From: Symsagittifera roscoffensis
Lineage: Eukaryota; Xenacoelomorpha; Acoela; Convolutidae
NCBI RefSeq assembly: GCF_963678635.1
Contig: NC_087062.1
Span: 46,835,758-46,899,757, forward strand
Direction: 5' to 3'
Length of the DNA stretch: 64,000 nt
Part shown: one piece after another, positions 53,591 to 64,000 of the stretch
How the letters are laid out: every line of letters begins with the position of its first letter
Numbering within the stretch: position 1 is the stretch's first letter
Program-made: the position numbers and the translations under genes
The notes under the pieces: model-generated
The model's input: only the letters and a program-made list of their open reading frames with translations
Database searches by the model: none
Told to the model about the DNA's origin: nothing

Positions 53591-54124
53591 AGAAATGGTA
53601 AAGTTAGGTTTAGTTCATAATAAAATCAAATTTCTTTGCGTCCTCGGCACACTTTGTCTTTAGGTAACGAGAATAGTGTTTTAAATTCTGACAGTTCCTG
53701 TCACATTTGAAAGAACCTGTTGTTTTTCCCAAAAAGGGAAAGATTCCGTTAAAAAAAATCAGTTTTTTTGTTTGTCTGCTTATAATTTGTCAGCTTAGTT
53801 GCCGACTTGACTTCGCATAGCTCCTTTTTTCCGCTTAAAAAATTTATTCTGCCCAAATGATTTCGGTTTATGTTTTATCGGCTTAGTGACCTAATTTTGA
53901 GTCGTTTCAAGAGATTGCACAAAAAGCTAGTCACCTAATTTTGAGTCGTTTCAAGAGATTGCACAAACAGCTAGAAATCTTTATTGAAATAAAAGTTGTT
54001 CATGACAACCAATTTTTTGAAAATTTTTTGTTGTTTTTTCATTTCCTTTATTTCCGCTTAATAGTTTTCGATCTATATTAAATCGGCTTAATGGGCTAAT
54101 ATTGCGTTTTTGGAAGAACGAACA

Positions 54125-54128
<4 letters not shown>
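53591..54128. repeat. SINE-tail-like DNA with a 45-bp tandem duplication
   Basis: TTATCGGCTTAGTGACCTAATTTTGAGTCG resembles the unit sequence GGCGTGTGTTTTATCGG and the SINE A tail. CCTAATTTTGAGTCGTTTCAAGAGATTGCACAAA occurs twice in tandem (53890-53972). No gene. Confidence 0.55.
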
Positions 54129-54177
<49 letters not shown>

Positions 54178-54210
54178 GTGTGTGTGTGTGCGTGTGTGTG
54201 TGTGTGTGTT
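54129..54210. repeat. (GT)n microsatellite, ~80 bp
   Basis: Uninterrupted TG/GT runs broken twice by GC (TGCGTG). The complementary His-Thr frame is an artefact. Confidence 0.95.
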
Positions 54211-54427
54211 TGGAGGGCAAGGGGGACTTCATAACTTTTTATAAGTCTTAAGATCTTGATTTTTTTCTACTTTATGGGTTTCTTGTAAGGTTTTTTCGGC
54301 TTTGCTACCACTTGTTAATTTTTCTTCCGCTGCCAATCTCACATTCTATTGTCTCGTCATGTTTCTGTTTCAAAGCTAGTCTGATTCATTTTGATAGATC
54401 TAGTTTTATCGACATCTCCGATTTTTT

Positions 54428-54635
54428 CCGACTTAACGGCTTTCTTGTTTTTATTGCAAAAGAATTTGAATTTAAATCACTTCAACTTTGAGTTTCTTTC
54501 TATTCTAAGCTAGTGAAAATTACGCTTTTTCCGACTTAACGGCTTTGTTGTTTTTATCGCAAAAGAATTTGAATTGAAATCACTTCAACTTTTGAGTTTT
54601 TTTCTATTCTCAGTTAGTGAAAATTACGCCCAGTT
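54428..54635. repeat. 103-bp direct tandem duplication
   Basis: CCGACTTAACGGCTTT at 54428 and 54531, with the following ~85 bp (AAAAGAATTTGAAT ... AGTGAAAATTACGC) repeated with few changes. Confidence 0.8.
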
Positions 54636-54879
54636 TTGACCGGGAACTACTAACTTTGATCCAAACAAAAAAGGACTGATGATGTGTCTTATCAGTCATT
54701 TTTATTTACTCATGCGGAGCGGGGTGTCATATTAATATATTAAGGTCTCTACTTTTTTCCAACCCAAGTCGCAAATGAAAATGCTCATTTTATAGCATGA
54801 TATTGGGTTAAATTTTGGTGCATAGCATTATGTTTTTGTATCTGGCTTATTGGTGGCTACTGGTTAAAGTTATGCCGTC

Positions 54880-55620
54880 ATGGTGCAGAAGTTAGGACGT
54901 GTGACTCGTAATGTCGAATTCGGAGCTTGATTCCGCCCACAACATGTTTGTAAGGGATATCAATTTTTAGCAATAAATTTCGAATTATTAGGTACCAGAG
55001 AGAACTTTTGTTGCAAATTTCTTTTCCTATCAAACTGCTTGTTTTCGTTGACTTAGTTTTCGCAGCACCGTTTTTTCTTCTTGGCAGTGTTCTAGAATGC
55101 CATTTTCAATCTTCCTAATAGTGCAGGTTAAAACGTTTAGAACGTAGTCACAGTTTTGATCTCAATAAGCCTTGTTTCCGAAATGAGATTTTGCTATAAG
55201 TACTGGGCTTAAACTGGCTTTATCTTTTATCGTAAGTTTTCATTATTGTATGCGTAACTAATAGAAGTCACTGAACGTGGTGAAGACTCTTATATAGGTC
55301 TTGGTGATTGTTTTTGTTTGTTTTTTGTTTCCGGAGAAAGTCTTAACTTGCTCTAATAACTACAGATGTGCATTCATCCATTAATGTTTTTATGAATGCA
55401 CTTAGGTGTTTATGCAGTTTTACAGCTCAATTCAATTTCATCTGCTCTGTGTTTTAGGTAAATTGCGCTCTCCAAATACGAATGTGGAAATAGCGCAAAA
55501 ACCGTTCTCAAGTTGGGCTAATTTTATATTAAAAGAAAACGTCTCAATCGTAAATTGCTCTAGAAATTCAAAAGTTTTAAGTCCATCTATTTTTTTGCTT
55601 TGAAAATGGAAAGTACTTTT
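54880..55620 (+). repeat. SINE family B copy
   Basis: tRNA-like head 54881-54950: TGGTGCAGAAGTTAGGACG (box A-like), GTGACTCGTAATG (anticodon arm) and GGAGCTTGATTCCG (box B-like). The tail shares CTCTCCAA(A/G)TA(C/T)GAA, GGGCTAATTT and AAATTGCTCT(A/T)GAAATT with 59175-59400 and 59840-59990. Confidence 0.5.
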
Positions 55621-56411
55621 TGTTTACTTGCGTTCATTAACTTTTTCAACCGTATCTTGACTTTTTTTAAGATTATCAGCGGATTGAAAAATGGCATATC
55701 ATTGCGGCTTTCACTGATTTTGGTTAATATGAGTTATGTCAATCATTATAGTCGCCGAAAACTAGTATGAGTTAAATGTAAAGTATCTTTCATCACACGG
55801 AGTGCTATAGTGAAAAAGGCCGCTACTCAAATTTTATCACTTAAAGTTTGATAGTATCAGGCTAAAATTCATTGTTTGTCAACGATATTTCGTTAATCAA
55901 AAACTACTCGAGACCAGTTAATGGGCAGTTAGAACCTGCAGGGCTTTACCCTGATACGAGCAGTCTTGTAATACATTACCAGAATCAAGCCGTTGAGTCG
56001 CGCCCTCACTCCCTCTCATTCTGTCACTCGATTTTCATTTTTTGTGTTACCTGATGTTGCGTGGAAAAACTCAACCGAATATGGCGTTTCTTACCGTTTG
56101 GTTTTCTGAGCAAAACAATATGAGGTTTCTCAAGTTCATCTGTTTTCCATCCTTTCTCAGCGATCTGGTGTTACCTAAATATGAAATATGGTTTTCACTG
56201 AACAAGTTTTATCAATTAAATATCAAACCTGGGGTTTTTCTAAATTAAATCACTTCGTAGATTTTATTCAGTTTCCTTTCACTCGAAAAATAGTCAATAT
56301 ACTTCAATTCATATTAACTGACTTCATTAACAGTTTGTTTTGTTATGTTTGCTATGGTATAATAGTGATATCTGTTGACAAAAAACTGCAGCGTTACCGC
56401 CCCTTTTTTAG

Positions 56412-59400
56412 GCGCTTTAACCAGCTGTTGCACAATGAAACTGTTATGTTCGAGACCTTTCTGAAACGAGTGGACCCAAAAGATTTACTATCTGGTGCAA
56501 TTGCAGCTCCTGCACAGACCGGAGGAGGCTTTGAGGGACGCCGGAGAAGATCGAAGTCAAGGAGTAGCAGTACAGACCGGTATTATTAGTTTCAAATGAT
56601 ATCTCATAATATTTGTATTGGTCGGTTTTGAAGACCGAGTGTCAGCTTCTAGTGGTTGAGCACCGGTCAAAGAAAAAAATGGATGAGAAATAATGGTTAG
56701 GCTTGTTGAATTACTGTTTCTGTTTGAGACTTGCGAAGTTGGCGGCCGAGCAGAAGTTGGAGATAGCACAGAAAGAGTACGATGAGTTGGTGGAGGAGCA
56801 GAAACAGTTTGAGGAAGAGGCAGAAAGAGACATTGACTCCCACAATGTACTTATACTTTCTCCTGCTCCAGTAGTAATAGGATCTATTAATTTTTCGCTC
56901 ACGTGAATTATGCTACGAAAACATCGTGCCTGTAAATTTCGACCAAGAAGGATGTATATAACAACACTGTATCCGGTTGCTGGGCAATTATCTCATCACA
57001 GAATGGCCTGACCACAGGCTTGCAACCGTTAGGAAGCAATTCCGGCTCATTTACTGAAACTTGTACCTAAGGCGCGGAAAATGTTGGCAAAATAAACTCT
57101 TGTGTTCTTTGAGAAAATAAATATATCGGCCTAAGAAAGAAATTTGTCCTAATCCTTCGCAAAAAGTCGAGATCCATGTCACATGCAACATTTTGATAGT
57201 GGTTGCAATTGATGTCATATTTAATACTTTTTATGTCCTTCTCATTAAGTAACTTGTTTAGTTGTTATTGTTGTCATAAGCTGTCAATTGTTTAGGCGAT
57301 CTTCCAAGAAAGTAAAGAGTCAATTGAAGAGCTGGTGAAAGCACAGCGTGAGTTCGACCGAGAAATTGTGAAGGGAGCTGTGAACAACAGAACTGGGCTG
57401 ATACTGGCTGAAAAAATTCAGAGGTAACAATAATTCTGAGTGCATGTTCCAAACGAGAAGCCATATTCGTGTTTTTCCTAGTTTATTTTAACCATAATGA
57501 ATGTGCTCTGATTGATACAATAGAATTGGATATGTTTCATTTTGACATTAGAAGGTCTAGCCCAATCCGGTCATGAACTTGCAAACTAGGCAATAATTGG
57601 CGTAGTCATTTCCTTCAGCTAAATTCCCAATGACCTTATAGAAGATCAAAGAAAAGCTGATCATTAGCCAGAAAATCCATTTGTTGCAACTTATTTGATC
57701 TCGCCATTGCAAATTTGGCTAATCTTTTAAGAGACCATGTCAGGATTCCAAAATTCTTAATGGAGATATTATGGAGCTTCTGCAACTTGTTATCAAGGTT
57801 AGCTGGGCCTGATTATATTTTTCTTGGATTTGTATTTGTTTCGGAACATATTTCTAGCTGGGTGTAATTAGACAAATTGAAGTGGTTGATTTCAGACATT
57901 TTGATGAGAAGCTGCGAGCTAAAGATGCAATGATTGACAAGACGCGACTGAAGAATAATACTCTAAAGGCATCTGTGAAGAAGATGAAGCAACAACTGAA
58001 ACAGGTGGGCATTTTAGAGTCATCAGTCTAGTGGTGATTAACATTTGAGCGAGGTCTGGTGCAATAAGGTCTGTCCACTTTTCTCCAACTAAAATGACAC
58101 CTTTGTGTTCAATTTTGTTTGTATGTTATGTTCAAGTTCTATTAGGTGATTTAAAGCCTAATTTTATCCGTAAGTGAAGCTGTCATGTAACTACTATCCA
58201 AGTACGTGTGAAAGTCTGTTGTTCATGAAGTTTTAAAGTTGTGTCTAAGTCGTCTTTTGGACTACAAAGTTTTGTGTCTAAGTCGTCTTGTGGACTAACT
58301 TTTGTGTCAGTCTTTTGGATTGTCAAGTTGTTTGATGATAACGCAGCAGATATGGTTCCGACCGCAAGTGACAATTAGTCGCAGGCGGTAATTCGTATCA
58401 CATGAAAAAGCGACAATTCATCGCAGAGAATTTTCCATATTAATTGTGTAACCAATTTGAAATGAATTGATTTAGCAATGCACCGCAAACCAAACTTCAT
58501 GCATGAGTGCGTGTGGGACTATATGGAATGTTTCGAGGAACAACTAAGCATTGAATTGTGATAAAGTTGCCATGCGAACATTTGCCGCTTTTTACACTTG
58601 CGTTCAGCTTAGTATATTATTACGAACTTTCTTTTTTCTTAACTTACTCGCAAATTAAAGTGTTATTTAAAAGTGTTCCCTTATTTGGAAATTTCACTGT
58701 AGCATTGGAAACTGCATAGCATCTGTTATCTGCTTTATTTGTGGCTAGTGTTTGGTACCAATTAAGATTCCGCGGCTGAGTGGTTAGAGTGTGAGACTCT
58801 TAATCTTGGCTCTTTTTCCTCCTCTCCCCCACCTGCAATTTTTTTATAATTAAAACTACTGTTCACATTGTCCAATTGTCATGAAAAGATAAATTAGGCC
58901 ATGACAAACATATTTGGTCTTCATAATCAACCTTGTAAAACCACTTGTTAGACCATAAAATTGATGATTGTGTGAAGTGGGGAAAAGGAACAAGAGCCTT
59001 AATCTTTAGGGCGCAGGTTCGAATCTCAGACGTAGCCGAATTTTTACTATTTCGAGGCTTACTTCTTATTTTCTTATTGTACTCTATAGAGCTTCTTTTT
59101 GTCGTGTTCTCGCTAGTGTTTGCATATACATTTTTTGAGTTCAATTTAAGTTTATTTGCTAGAAGGTAGGAAAAATGCACTCTCCAAGTATGAAAGCTGA
59201 AATAGCGCGGAAAAACTCGATCGTTTTCTAGTTTCGAAAATGAATAAAATTTTTAGATTTCCCAGCGGAATAAAAACCTGAAACGCACAAATATGCAGTC
59301 GAAAGGTCTTCCCCGTCATATTTTTCCTGATAATCCGTATTCTCACATTGGGTTAATTTGATCAAAAAAGTGCCGAGCTTAAATTGCTCTTGAAATTAAA

Positions 59401-60912
59401 AGAGATTTAGGGCCACATATTTTTTGTTTGAATTGGGAAAGTGAGATTTTTTATGGTACGTGCGTTTATGGACTTTTTCCAACTGTCTCTTGGCTATGTT
59501 CAATTGATGTTGAATGGTAGGTTTCTGCCTAGAAAGAAGAAATGGGCGAGATTCTGTCTGTAGTGGACTTCAAGCAACTGAAGATTGAGAACCAGCAGTA
59601 CTTGAACAAAATCGACGACAAAAACCAAGAACTGCTCAGACTCAAACTCATGGCTGGCAACACTATGCAAGTCCTCAACAAATACAAGGTTTTCCTTTCT
59701 CTCTTATTGGTTTTAATGCAAACGGTTTTTTGAAACTATATCTTGTTGCACCGATATTTCAAATTTGTTAATAGTTTATTTCATATATATTTTTTAACTA
59801 GAGGCGGATTGAACAGCAAAAGTGAAAGTGTCTCAAAAAACGTGATCGAATTCTAATATCGAATGTGGATTTCAATTTTCAGATTTCACAGCGGAATAAA
59901 AAATTTACCTGATGATCCAGGTTTCAAATTGGGCTAATTTAATCAAAAAAGTGTCAATCGTAGGCTGTTCTTGAAATTCGAAAGTTTCTTCTGTTGTTTC
60001 ATGAGTTATCGATTTCATTTCTGTCTTATCTTTCATGTTTTATCTTTCAGACGAAGCTGAACAAAATGACGGAAGAGAATAAGCAGCTGATCGATGACCT
60101 CGAGAAGAGACATATTATGCTGGAGAGCATCACCAAAGAGAGTTCAGGAGTGGAGAAGGTAAATAGGAGAGAAGAAAATGTTCTTGGAGAAGGCTTTAAG
60201 GTTTTTCAAAAAAAGTTCGAAAATTTTGTCGCTCTTTTAGGTCGACCAAATTGATATTCCGACTTCTCCCAATGCACTTATTTTGCTCACGTAAAAGTGT
60301 GCGAAGCGCCTTTAAAAAGCAAACCGCTTGTGTGGCGCAGGCAAATTTTTGAGAAAAATGTGCGAAGGCGCCCTTGAAAAACTTAATTGTTTAACCAAAA
60401 ATAGAGGTGCTTAAATTGTACCAAAAGAGATCCTTTGGGTGGCTAGTGTGTCGAATCCCTGAAGTCAAGGGGGAGGCGTGCGCCACTGCAGCAACTTAAA
60501 ATGGGAAATTATTTCCAATTTTAGGGATAGAATATCTGGTACACTTTTTGGCTGGCCATATCTCACGTTTCTTCAAAAGGATTAATTGGGGTAAAAAAAA
60601 TTGGTATGAATAGTGAAATTGTATTCAAAGATTTTTCAAAAGCTCTATCTCCAATTGCAGGAACAAGAGAAAGCGTACGAGGAAAACCAGCGTCTGAGGG
60701 GCCAGTTGGAGAATTTCCGGGTGCCGGAAGTGATAGAGTACGTGCGGGACAAGGCGGAGCTGACTGAGTTGAAGGGAGTGGTGCGCAGCTGGGAAAGGAA
60801 GGTGGAGATTGCGGAGATGTCCCTGAAGACTCACCAGAAGACATGGCAGCGCATCAAGGCCGCTACCAAACCCTCGGAACTGCCATGGGCTCAACTGATG
60901 GGCGAAAAGTAA
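56412..60912 (+). CDS. CCDC113: CCDC113/CFAP263 orthologue, 7 of its exons
   Basis: Exons: 56412-56579, 56729-56846, 57296-57423, 57896-58004, 59533-59688, 60051-60158 and 60661-60912 (TAA 60910-60912). All have AG/GT boundaries and matching phases. The protein is almost entirely coiled coil. Family-diagnostic pieces: HNETVMFETFLKRVDPKD, GRRRRSKSRS, AEQKLEIAQKE, AERDIDSHNA, RLKNNTLKASVKKM, VDFKQLKIENQQYL, LKLMAGNTMQVLN, and the C-terminal WERKVEIAEMSLKTHQKTW (DUF4201 region). In animals CCDC113 is a ciliary axoneme/centriolar-satellite protein that works with CCDC96 in motile cilia. The first exon(s), encoding the acidic N-terminus and initiator, were not found. Introns run from 149 to 1528 bp and hold SINE B copies. 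The donor after exon 5 (GTTTTC) is weak. Confidence 0.88.
58766..59480 (+). repeat. SINE family B copy with split tRNA-like head (CCDC113 intron)
   Basis: 58769-58812 reads like the 5' half of a tRNA-Lys/Ser-type head (GGCTGAGTGGTTAGAG ... GACTCTTAATCTTG). 58995-59036 supplies a 3' half (CTTAATCTTTAGGGCGCAGGTTCGAATCTCA) with a good B box. The tail 59175-59400 matches the copy at 54880. The ~180 bp between the halves is unassigned. Confidence 0.45.
59800..59995 (+). repeat. SINE family B tail fragment (CCDC113 intron)
   Basis: Shares CACAGCGGAATAAAAA, TTGGGCTAATTTAATCAAAAAAGTG and TCTTGAAATT with 59175-59400. Confidence 0.5.
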
Positions 60913-61015
60913 AATTAACCGGCCAACAAATAGGCATAATATCTGACATTAGAAACAAGATATTGGCTACAATGAATGCGAATTGAGAAATAACGAACTT
61001 TATTTCATGGTAAAC

Positions 61016-61178
61016 TATCAAATATGTAAGTTTCATGGATATTGTACATACGTAAATTACTAAATTCAATGTTGATAAAATCGACTGTAGATTAAATTGT
61101 TGATAAAATCGACAAAATCTATCAAATATGCAAGTTTAGTGGATATTGTACATATGTAAATTACGAAATTCAATAAAA
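61016..61178 (+). repeat. Duplicated 3'-UTR segment with poly(A) signal
   Basis: ATCAAATATG(T/C)AAGTTT(C/A)(A/G)TGGATATTGTACATA(C/T)GTAAATTAC occurs at ~61018 and ~61124. AATAAA at 61172-61177 is a plausible poly(A) signal of CCDC113. Confidence 0.6.
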
Positions 61179-61199
61179 TCTATTGTAAAATCAAGCACT

Positions 61200-62120
61200 T
61201 AAGGAAAAATGGAAACTTGATTGTCTACCGCTGTAATTCGTTTTTGTTTTGAAAATTAAAAAGGGCAATTAAAAACTTGATTGTACGAGTTACCGCGGAA
61301 CAAGCTCAATCCTGTTTTGAAAACCGTTTCATTTTATTAAGTTGCCCCCCCCCCCCTACAATATGGACATTCGATGTACAATTTCCTTGTGGATTTCTTC
61401 TGTGACGAAACCCTCAACTAGCGATGTTCATCGCATGAATGCTCTGTGTAGATATACCAATTGCTTTCTAAACAAGGATAGCCGGTTGGTATGCAAAGCA
61501 CAGCATGTTCCGACCACGTTCATAAAAAACTATGAGTCTTCAAATAAGTGTCGTTTTTAGTGCGTGGTTTGATGAGAAACAAGAAACGCGTAGAAATTTT
61601 GGCAAATTTAAAAACATTTGTCTGCAAAAAAGGAATTACAAATGAGTTTTTCAAATTCATACTTGGCAACAATTTTCAGTTGGCCAGGATGTTTTTTGGC
61701 CAGAAAGTGCCAAATGAAACTTACAAAATTAGTTTTATTAGCAAGAGCAAATTTTCTTTGTCTAAAAGCCTGAATAAGTCCTAAATTTTTATAACGATCT
61801 CTACCAAAATTGAACTGAAACTCAAATTGAAAACTAGTTTTTCTCGGCACTGACAATTTTTTGAATTTTTTAAATGTTAGACTCTCAACTGACAAGGTTT
61901 TAATTTGATATATCACGCGACGCATTCTAATGTTTTTTTTTGTGGAACCTGCTTTTGCTTGGCCCGCCTTGACTCCCTGCGGGTTGTATCATTTTACCTT
62001 AATGACTTATTATTAATGACTTATGGGGATCTAGACTTTTCCCCCATAAACAAACTTTCTTCGTTATTATTGTTTTCTTATTTTTCTCCTCTTTACAAGT
62101 CCTCTACTTCCAGTTTCATT
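61200..62120. other. Unassigned DNA
   Basis: C-rich run near 61344-61356. No gene or repeat recognised. Confidence 0.4.
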
Positions 62121-62123
62121 GCC

Positions 62124-62300
62124 ACTTGGCTTACAGGTAACGACGTCGCCTTTGCACCCTACGGTTTGGGTTTCGAGTCTCGGGCAGACTTTCTGCATGT
62201 ATGAAATTGAGATTGTTTTAGGGTAAAATAGAGATTGTATTAGGGCTTAGTCACCACGTCAAGGGTTTTTTCTTGCGCTATAAACTATTTTTTATAGGTG
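62124..62300 (+). repeat. SINE family A copy at the head of a satellite
   Basis: Head 62125-62188: TTGGCTTACAGGTAACGACGTCGCCTTTGCACCCTACGG region with B box GGGTTTCGAGTCTCGGGC. The tail passes directly into the satellite. Confidence 0.65.
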
Positions 62301-63840
62301 CAAGTTTTGTTCATCTTAGTTTCAGGGGTGGTTTTGAAACATAGTAATTTTTTGTTATATAACTAATTTTTTGGATTCAACTGGTGTCTGCTCCAAAATT
62401 GTCGGCTTAGTTGTCTCATCACGGGTTATTATTGTGCTTATAACAGTTTTCATTGTAGTTGAAAGTACAAGTATTGTTCTTTCTAGTTTCAGGGGGACTT
62501 CAAACACTTAAAACTTTTTTATAATTAATTTTTTTCGGCGCAACTGATGTCTACTCCAAGATTGTCAGGTTAGTTAAAATATCAAGATTTCCTTGTGCTG
62601 TAAGCCAATTTCATTGTAGTTGCTAGCGCAAGTGTAGATCATGGTAGTTTCAAGGACTTGAAAGATTTAAGTTTTTTTTATTAAAGAATTTTTACGGCTC
62701 AACTTGTGTCTGCTCTAAGGCAAGGTTGTCGGCTTAGTCGTCGCATCATGGGGTTTTCTTGTGCTGTGAACAATTTTCATTGTAGTTGCAAATGCAAGTG
62801 TTGTTAATTCTAGTTGTTTATTTACATGAGCCTATGTTGTCAAATCTCAGACTTCTTTGTTCTGTAAGCCACTTTGTTGTAGTTGCAAGCGCTAATGTAG
62901 TTCATTGGAGTTTGAGGGAGGACTTGAAAGATTTTTCTTTTTTTATCATATCATTTGTTTTTTTTTTGGCTCAAGTGGCGTCTGCTCCAAGGTCGTCGGC
63001 TAAGTTTTCAAGCCTCATCACAGTTTTTTTTTTGAGTTGAGACCAGTTTTCATTGCCGCTCAAAGTACAAGTGTTGTTCTTTCTAGTTTCGGGGGAGGGG
63101 GACTTCAAACATTTTAAATTTCTTTTTTATTTGTTTTTCGGCTCAACTGATGTCTGCTTCAAGATTTTCAGCTAAACTGTCGCAAAAAAATTTCCTTGTG
63201 CTGTAAGCCACTTTCACTGTAGTTGCAAGAGCAAGTGTATTTCATTGTAATTTCAGGAAGCTTGAAAGATTTAATTTTTTTAATCATTTTTTTTTTCAAC
63301 TCAACTGGTGTCTGCTCGAAGGCTGTCGACTTAGTTGTCACATCACGGGTTTTCTTGTGCTGTGAATCATTTTCATTAAAGTTGCAAATGCAAGTGTTTT
63401 TTATTCTAGTTGTTTATTCTTATGAGCTATGTTTTCTTATCTCGGACTTCATCGTGCTGTAAGCCACTTTATTGTAGTTGCAAGCGCTAACGTAGTTCAT
63501 TGGAGTTTGAGAAAGGACTTGAAAAATTTTCTTTTCTTTTAAGGAAATCATTTTTTTTTCGGCTCAAGTGGCGTCTGTTCCAAGGTCGTTGACTAAGTTG
63601 TCGTGCCACATCAGGGGTCTTTCTTGTGTTGAGACCACTTTTCATTGTTGTTGAAAGTACAAGTGTTGTTCTTTCTAGTTTCAGGGGGGGGGACTTCAAA
63701 TACTTTTAATTAATTTTTTTAGGCTCAACTGATGTCTGCTTCAAGATTTTCCGCTTAGGTGTCATGACAAGATTCTCTTATGCTGTAGGCCTTTTTCATC
63801 GTAGTAACAAGTGCAAGTGTTGTTCATGATTTTTTCCTCA
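62200..63840 (+). repeat. SINE-tail satellite with 596-bp higher-order period
   Basis: Monomers carry GTCGGCTTAGTTGTC, TTGTGCTGTAAGCCA and CATTGTAGTTGCAAG. The last motif falls at 62451, 62612, 62778, 62875, 63051, 63215, 63374, 63470, 63643 and 63797. The steps 97-176-164-159 are followed by 96-173-154, i.e. a four-monomer cycle of ~596 bp including one short (~97-bp) monomer. Confidence 0.75.
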
Positions 63841-64000
63841 TTATATTTTTTTTACTCATAATTTTTTTACTGAACTTTTGTAAGCTCAAAGATTATTGGT
63901 TTTATTTTATTTTTGTAAGTTTCGTTTCGTTGTTAAAATTTATATAACATGTCTGGAACTCAATTTGCCTAGAACTCCTATGGTGACACAACAAGAATTT

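Noticed and set aside
53981-54232. 83-aa frame with a His-Thr run
   Set aside because: Translation of the GT microsatellite.
54881-54950. Functional tRNA genes at the tRNA-like sequences (also 38698, 58995 and 62125)
   Set aside because: Stems are imperfect, intact A and B boxes rarely occur together, and each is fused to a shared non-tRNA tail, as expected of SINEs.

Overview
The window is metazoan nuclear DNA. It is AT-rich and dominated by repeats, with spliceosomal (GT-AG) introns, tRNA-derived SINEs and several non-LTR retrotransposon remnants. It holds one recognisable host gene, a multi-exon orthologue of the ciliary coiled-coil protein CCDC113/CFAP263 (56.4-60.9 kb, + strand). That gene implies an animal with motile cilia. 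I cannot name the species.

Layout: (i) 1-4157, eight overlapping + strand reading frames with coding character that I do not recognise; each step to the next is a -1 frame change. (ii) 4.2-8.0 kb, non-coding DNA with hairpins, a 471-bp hAT-type element, and an isolated SGNH-esterase frame of the kind found in LINE ORF1s. (iii) 8.0-12.0 kb, a nearly complete but mutated LINE (PHD-finger ORF1; endonuclease/RT ORF2; ATT-repeat tail). (iv) 12.5-13.25 kb, a 362-bp tandem duplication. (v) 13.3-14.2 kb and 31.5-32.1 kb, the two halves of a second LINE. (vi) Between them, 14,217-31,537, a 17.3-kb element with multi-kilobase terminal inverted repeats, AG...CT ends and a perfect 6-bp target duplication (TAAATT). 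(vii) 32.3-38.9 kb, a deleted secondary copy of the right part of that element with its LINE and SINE flank. (viii) 39.4-41.3 kb, a 170-bp tandem trimer and a third LINE fossil. (ix) 41.4-53.6 kb, a higher-order tandem array of 2.16/2.33-kb units, each carrying a decayed RT C-terminal region and a SINE. (x) 53.6-56.4 kb, SINE tails and a long GT microsatellite. (xi) CCDC113. (xii) 62.1-63.8 kb, a SINE whose tail has expanded into a satellite with a 596-bp higher-order period.

The most interesting object is the 17.3-kb long-TIR element. Its size, 6-bp target duplication and termini match Polinton/Maverick elements, but I find no protein-primed polymerase, integrase, ATPase, protease or capsid gene. 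It carries a two-exon zinc-finger gene in each TIR and several unrelated-looking 150-190-aa proteins. A divergent gene pair (A on +, B on -) has been amplified in tandem every ~2.07 kb. Promoters are unusually legible: 54-bp repeats each with a CCAAT-type box, clusters of five CCAAT boxes about 40 bp apart, and three CArG boxes exactly 18 bp apart upstream of a TATA box. Its ends carry a 13-bp stem-loop, a G/C homopolymer and helically phased ATGGTAAG iterons. It looks like a non-autonomous or highly diverged virus-like element.

Limits: everything here was read by eye. Family assignments rest on motifs I know, boundaries of decayed elements are approximate, and no database search, alignment score or fold prediction was run.
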